Positions 61,380 through 64,000 of a DNA stretch of 64,000 nt are shown in pieces. The position numbers were made by a program, and so were the translations under genes. How positions within the stretch are numbered: position 1 is the first letter of the stretch; every line of letters starts with the position of its first letter. The notes under the pieces were generated by a model. It searched no databases and was not told the DNA's origin. It was given only the letters and a program-made list of their open reading frames with translations. The DNA is from Hymenobacter nitidus (GTDB taxonomy: Bacteria > Bacteroidota > Bacteroidia > Cytophagales > Hymenobacteraceae): NCBI RefSeq assembly GCF_020447315.1, contig NZ_JAJADQ010000002.1, positions 124,001 through 188,000 of the forward strand, given 5' to 3'.

Positions 61380-61843
61380 TACTGGAGCTGGGCGGCGGCT
61401 TCGTAGCCGGCATCGATGAGCAGGGGGCCGTGCACGGCGCTGCGCACGGCCAGCGCATCGCACCGCTCGTTTTCGGGGTGGCCGTTGTGGCCCCGCACCC
61501 AGCGGAACTGCACCTTGCGCTGCTTATAGATTTTGAGGAAGCGCCGCCACAGGTCCTCGTTGGCTTTCTTGCCAAAATCAGCCTTGGCGGCCCAGCCGAA
61601 CACCCATTTTTTCTCCACCGCATCCACCACGTACTTCGAGTCGGTCGTGACGGTAATCGGAATTTCGGGGCGCGTCACGGCTTCCAGGCCCACAATGACG
61701 GCCAGCAGCTCCATGCGGTTGTTGGTGGTGAGGCGGAAGCCCTGGGTGAGTTCCTTTTCGTGGGGGCCGTAGCGCAGAATAGCGCCGTAGCCGCCCGGGC
61801 CGGGGTTGCCGCGCGACGAGCCGTCGGTGAAGAGTTGAATCAA
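61379..61843 (-). CDS. rnhA: ribonuclease HI
   Basis: 154 residues. Catalytic DEDD set: D7 (FTDGSSRGNPGPGG), E45 (NNRMELLAVI), D68 (TTDSKYV) and D129 (NERCDALA), with VRGHNGHPEN before the last. Hydrolyses RNA in RNA-DNA hybrids. Length normal. Its stop shares a base with the ATG of the acyltransferase gene. Confidence 0.95.
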   Translation of the reverse strand: MIQLFTDGSSRGNPGPGGYGAILRYGPHEKELTQGFRLTTNNRMELLAVIVGLEAVTRPEIPITVTTDSKYVVDAVEKKWVFGWAAKADFGKKANEDLWRRFLKIYKQRKVQFRWVRGHNGHPENERCDALAVRSAVHGPLLIDAGYEAAAQLQ

Positions 61844-61867
61844 GGGGAAAGTGGAAGTTAACGGAAC

Positions 61868-61993
61868 GTCATGCTGAGCGGAGTCGAAGCATCTCTACTG
61901 ATTCATCTGGCTCCCCCTCTCCTTTTTCGGAGAGGGGGCCGGGGGGTGAGGCGCAACGAAGCGGGAGAGATGCTTCGGCAAGCTCAGCGTGAC
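61868..61993. repeat. inverted repeat, AAGCATCTC family
   Basis: Left arm GTCATGCTGAGC then CGAAGCATCTCT; right arm AGAGATGCTTCG then GCTCAGCGTGAC. Between them lies a CTCCCCCTCTCC / GGAGAGGGGGCC hairpin (61911-61952), the same module as the outer arms at 40733-40922. The element occupies the 165-base gap before the marC gene. Confidence 0.82.
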
Positions 61994-62008
61994 ACACGAC
62001 TTTGATTA

Positions 62009-62569
62009 TCAGAAATTACTTTTAAACAGCTTGATGGCAATGGCCAGCAGAATCACGCCGAACACGCGGCGCAGAATATCCTCGCCGGCCTTGCCCAGCT
62101 TGCGCTCAATCCAGGCCGAGCTTTTGAGCACGATGAACACAAATACCAGGTTCAGGGCAATGCCCACCAGCACGTTGGGCAGGGAGTAGGCGGCCCGCAG
62201 GGAAAGCAGGGTCGTCATGGTGCCGGCCCCCACGATGATGGGAAAGGCCAGGGGCACGATAGAGCCGGTGCGGGTGGTCGGGTCGTTTTTGAACAGCTCA
62301 ATACCCAGAATCATCTCCATGCCGATGAGGAAGATGATGATGGCGCCGGCCAGGGCAAACGACTGGTAGTCGACCCCGAACAACGACAAGATGCTCTGGC
62401 CCAGAAACAGGAACACCACCATCAGCACGCCCGCCACCAAGGTGGCCTTCTCGGAGTGAATCTTGCCCTCGCGCTGCCGGATCTGGATGATAATCGGGAT
62501 GGAGCCCAGAATATCAATGACCGCAAACAGGGTAAGCGTAACCGAGAAGATTTCCTTGAGAGAAAACAT
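62009..62569 (-). CDS. MarC family (UPF0056) membrane protein
   Basis: 186 residues, six helices. The first helix FSVTLTLFAVIDILGSIPI and the later GSIVPLAFPIIVGAGTMTTL (the PLA/TMT-like region) match the MarC family, whose transport role remains unclear. ATG at 62569 (MFSLKEIF) is chosen because the longer frame is a Pro/Phe-rich artefact of the upstream repeat. Confidence 0.9.
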   Translation of the reverse strand: MFSLKEIFSVTLTLFAVIDILGSIPIIIQIRQREGKIHSEKATLVAGVLMVVFLFLGQSILSLFGVDYQSFALAGAIIIFLIGMEMILGIELFKNDPTTRTGSIVPLAFPIIVGAGTMTTLLSLRAAYSLPNVLVGIALNLVFVFIVLKSSAWIERKLGKAGEDILRRVFGVILLAIAIKLFKSNF

Positions 62570-62570
62570 A

Positions 62571-62672
62571 GGTGAATGGGAGAATGATTGAATGAAAGAA
62601 TGAAAGAATGGAGGGGGAATCAAGTGTTGTGGTCATTTAACCATTCCCCCATTCATCCATTCAACCATTGGC
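62571..62672. repeat. 8-nt-periodic inverted repeat C
   Basis: Left arm (62571-62620) has GAATG recurring every 8 bases; the right arm (62635-62672), read as complement, shows TGAATGGATGAATGGGGGAA, also GAATG every 8 bases. Unit order differs between arms. It fills the gap between marC (start 62569) and the serC-like stop (62672-62674). Confidence 0.85.
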
Positions 62673-63736
62673 TAGGCGAATTCGCGGGCGAAAAACTGGA
62701 CCAGCTGCTCGTAGGCCACATCGGGAATGGCCGGGAAGTTGGCAATGCGCAACGAGTTCGACTTCCAGCTGCCGTAGCCGTTGCCCAGCTGCAGGCCCTG
62801 GGCCAGGGCGCGGCGCTTCACGTCGTCAATCAGCGCGGGCGGGCCCTGCAGACCGATGACGGTGGTGGAGCGGGTTTCCGGGTTCGTCACCAGCGGGGTG
62901 AGCTGGGTGGCTTGGTCGAAGTAGTCGTAGAGCTTGGTGGCGCGGTCGAGCAGGTGCTGGTGCACAGCCTTGATGGGCTCCCGGTCCGTCAGCACCCGGC
63001 TGAGCAGGTAGATACCCAGCACGTTGGGCGTGTGGGTGGTCTGGAAGTTGAGCATCTTCTCGTACTGGGCCACCAGGCTGTTGTAGTGGCTCCGCTCGTT
63101 GAACTGGCGGAAGCGCGCCACTGCCCGCGGCGACAACACCATGATGCCCAGGCCGGCTGGCATGCCGAAGCACTTTTGCACCGAGCCGTACCAGATGTCG
63201 GCCTTAATATACTTGAGCTGAATGCCGCCCAGCGAAGACGTGGCATCCACGGCCAGCAGGGCATTGCCCAGGCGGTTATACAGGTTCAGAATGAAGCCGT
63301 CGCGCAGCTGGGTAGCGTTGGACGTCTCGTTCTGCGTCACGCAGACCAGGTCCACCGAGTCGTCGGGCAGGGGTAGGGTGTAGACTTCGGGCAGCTCGTC
63401 GATGCCGAACTGCTGGCCGACGCTGTTGGGGCGCAGGGCCTTGGCGTACTCAAACCACTTTTCGCCAAAGGCGCCGCTGTACAGGTGAAAGCTCTTGTTG
63501 GGCGTCAGGCTCTGGGCCAGCACTTCCCAGCACTCGGTGGCCGAGCTCAGGAAGTACACGGTGTAGTCCTGGGGGATGTTGAGCTTGGTTTTCAGGTCGG
63601 CCACGGTCTGGCGCATCAGGCCCGTAAACCGCTCGCCGCGGTGCGGGGCCGAGAGCCAGCCCTCGTCGAAAGCATCCTGCAGATAGCCGCGCAACTCAGG
63701 ATACACCTGCGACGGGCCGGGGTTGAATGTATACAT
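62672..63736 (-). CDS. serC: phosphoserine aminotransferase-like class V aminotransferase
   Basis: 354 residues, fold-type I PLP enzyme. FNPGPSQVYPEL is the usual SerC-type opening, TECWEVLA and VTQNETSNATQL form the substrate region, AVDATSSLGG precedes the PLP site, and YGSVQKCFGMPAGLG carries the Schiff-base lysine. Likely converts 3-phosphohydroxypyruvate and glutamate to phosphoserine. Shares less with Proteobacterial SerC than with an alternative class V branch, so the name is likely but not certain. Minus-strand TACCTTTG at 63764-63771 is the promoter. Confidence 0.85.
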   Translation of the reverse strand: MYTFNPGPSQVYPELRGYLQDAFDEGWLSAPHRGERFTGLMRQTVADLKTKLNIPQDYTVYFLSSATECWEVLAQSLTPNKSFHLYSGAFGEKWFEYAKALRPNSVGQQFGIDELPEVYTLPLPDDSVDLVCVTQNETSNATQLRDGFILNLYNRLGNALLAVDATSSLGGIQLKYIKADIWYGSVQKCFGMPAGLGIMVLSPRAVARFRQFNERSHYNSLVAQYEKMLNFQTTHTPNVLGIYLLSRVLTDREPIKAVHQHLLDRATKLYDYFDQATQLTPLVTNPETRSTTVIGLQGPPALIDDVKRRALAQGLQLGNGYGSWKSNSLRIANFPAIPDVAYEQLVQFFAREFA

Positions 63737-63763
63737 AGGTGGAAAAGGCTAAAGGAAGAGGCG

Positions 63764-63771
63764 CAAAGGTA
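63764..63771 (-). promoter_or_regulatory. -7 promoter element for the serC-like gene
   Basis: Minus strand TACCTTTG, a perfect TAnnTTTG, 27 bases before the ATG at 63736 and just inside the periodic repeat that follows. Confidence 0.5.
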
Positions 63772-63776
63772 GGAAA

Positions 63777-63816
63777 GGTGAAATGGTGAGGTGGTGAAAT
63801 TGTGAGTTGTTCGTCT
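63777..63816. repeat. 8-nt-periodic repeat D (one clear arm)
   Basis: GGTGAAATGGTGAGGTGGTG and onward: GTGA recurs every 8 bases four times. The opposite arm near 63850-63860 is reduced to GGTGAAATG on the complement and ends at the stop of the next gene upstream. Same position logic as repeats A to C. Confidence 0.6.
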
Positions 63817-63846
63817 GTGACAAGTCGAGCCAACAGAATAAGCGCG

Positions 63847-64000
63847 TTAGCATTTCACCTCTCTTTCATCCAGCCAATCAATAACCCATTCCATGTCATC
63901 AATGAAAAAGGGAATATGCTCTTGCTTTTCAAGCCACCAGTCAAAGGCTTCCTCTGCGTTGTGGACCAAAACAAAGTATCCCCCTGTATCTCCCTGCGTG
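63847..64000 (-). CDS. 3' part of an uncharacterised protein
   Basis: Minus-strand frame running off the window, about 50 residues ending WLDEREVKC at a TAA (63847-63849). Contains GGYFVLVHNAEEAFDWWLEK and IPFFIDDMEWVIDWLDE, an acidic, aromatic-rich C-terminus. No family recognised. The last codons overlap the repeat motif GGTGAAATG. Confidence 0.6.
   Translation of the reverse strand, partial: TQGDTGGYFVLVHNAEEAFDWWLEKQEHIPFFIDDMEWVIDWLDEREVKC

Noticed and set aside
1..64000. tRNA, rRNA and riboswitch genes
   Set aside because: No cloverleaf-like or rRNA sequence, and no recognisable riboswitch core, was seen in the gaps.

Overview
This GC-rich window comes from a Bacteroidota chromosome, most likely Hymenobacter or a close relative in the Cytophagales. 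The support is: many Bacteroidota-type promoter elements (TAnnTTTG, often read as TACCTTTG on the minus strand); a menaquinone methyltransferase gene overlapping a PorT-type type IX secretion gene; a DUF5606 protein; an OmpA/PD40/TPR protein like PorE; many lipoproteins with lipobox cysteines; and many TTG/GTG starts. I see no tRNA, rRNA, CRISPR array, prophage or intact insertion sequence. It looks like ordinary chromosome densely seeded with short intergenic inverted repeats.

Layout. 1-2.3 kb: a rhodanese lipoprotein, a TIGR04282-type glycosyltransferase and a conserved lipoprotein. 2.3-5.9 kb (minus): a three-gene sugar-transfer operon (DPM1-like GT2, processive GT2, mannosyltransferase-like GT-C). 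6-8.8 kb: PrxQ, a duplicated-domain protein, a TfoX-N protein and a secreted hydrolase. 8.8-13.2 kb (minus): an apparent redox operon of FAD oxidoreductase, His-tailed small membrane protein, membrane polyferredoxin and formylglycine-enzyme-like lipoprotein. 13.4-24.8 kb: small envelope proteins, an APC permease, a lipoprotein with three MABP-like motifs, two NTF2-like lipoproteins, a 911-residue anchored protein, a frameshifted regulatory-domain gene, CorA and a DMT permease. 24.9-31.7 kb: a surface-polysaccharide block (FemAB-like, Wzx, GT2, two large membrane proteins). 31.7-38 kb: acyl-ACP desaturase, Ada-type repair protein, PliI-like lysozyme inhibitor, DUF427, and a VWA/MoxR-type AAA+ pair. 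38-49 kb: housekeeping genes (cyclophilin, rsgA, waaA, 2-Cys Prx, Fur/PerR, aspartokinase, fructose-bisphosphatase, DUF5606, TonB-like, engB). 49-54 kb: PorE-like OmpA protein, ubiE/menG, porT, SDR. 54-64 kb: esterase, cdd, saccharopine dehydrogenase-like enzyme, an ABC pair, trmN6, acyltransferase, rnhA, marC and a serC-like gene. Partial genes sit at both ends.

The most unusual signal is non-coding. At least three, probably five, gaps between tandem minus-strand genes hold inverted repeats built from a purine-rich word repeated about every 8 nt (GTGAnnnn, GAATGnnn). The word differs from locus to locus, but the position does not: from just upstream of one start codon to the stop codon of the preceding gene, which in two clear cases lies inside the repeat. 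Other palindromic repeat families (AAGCATCTC, GTAGAGACG, CTCCCTCTCC and a 36.2 kb MITE-like element) occupy further gaps.
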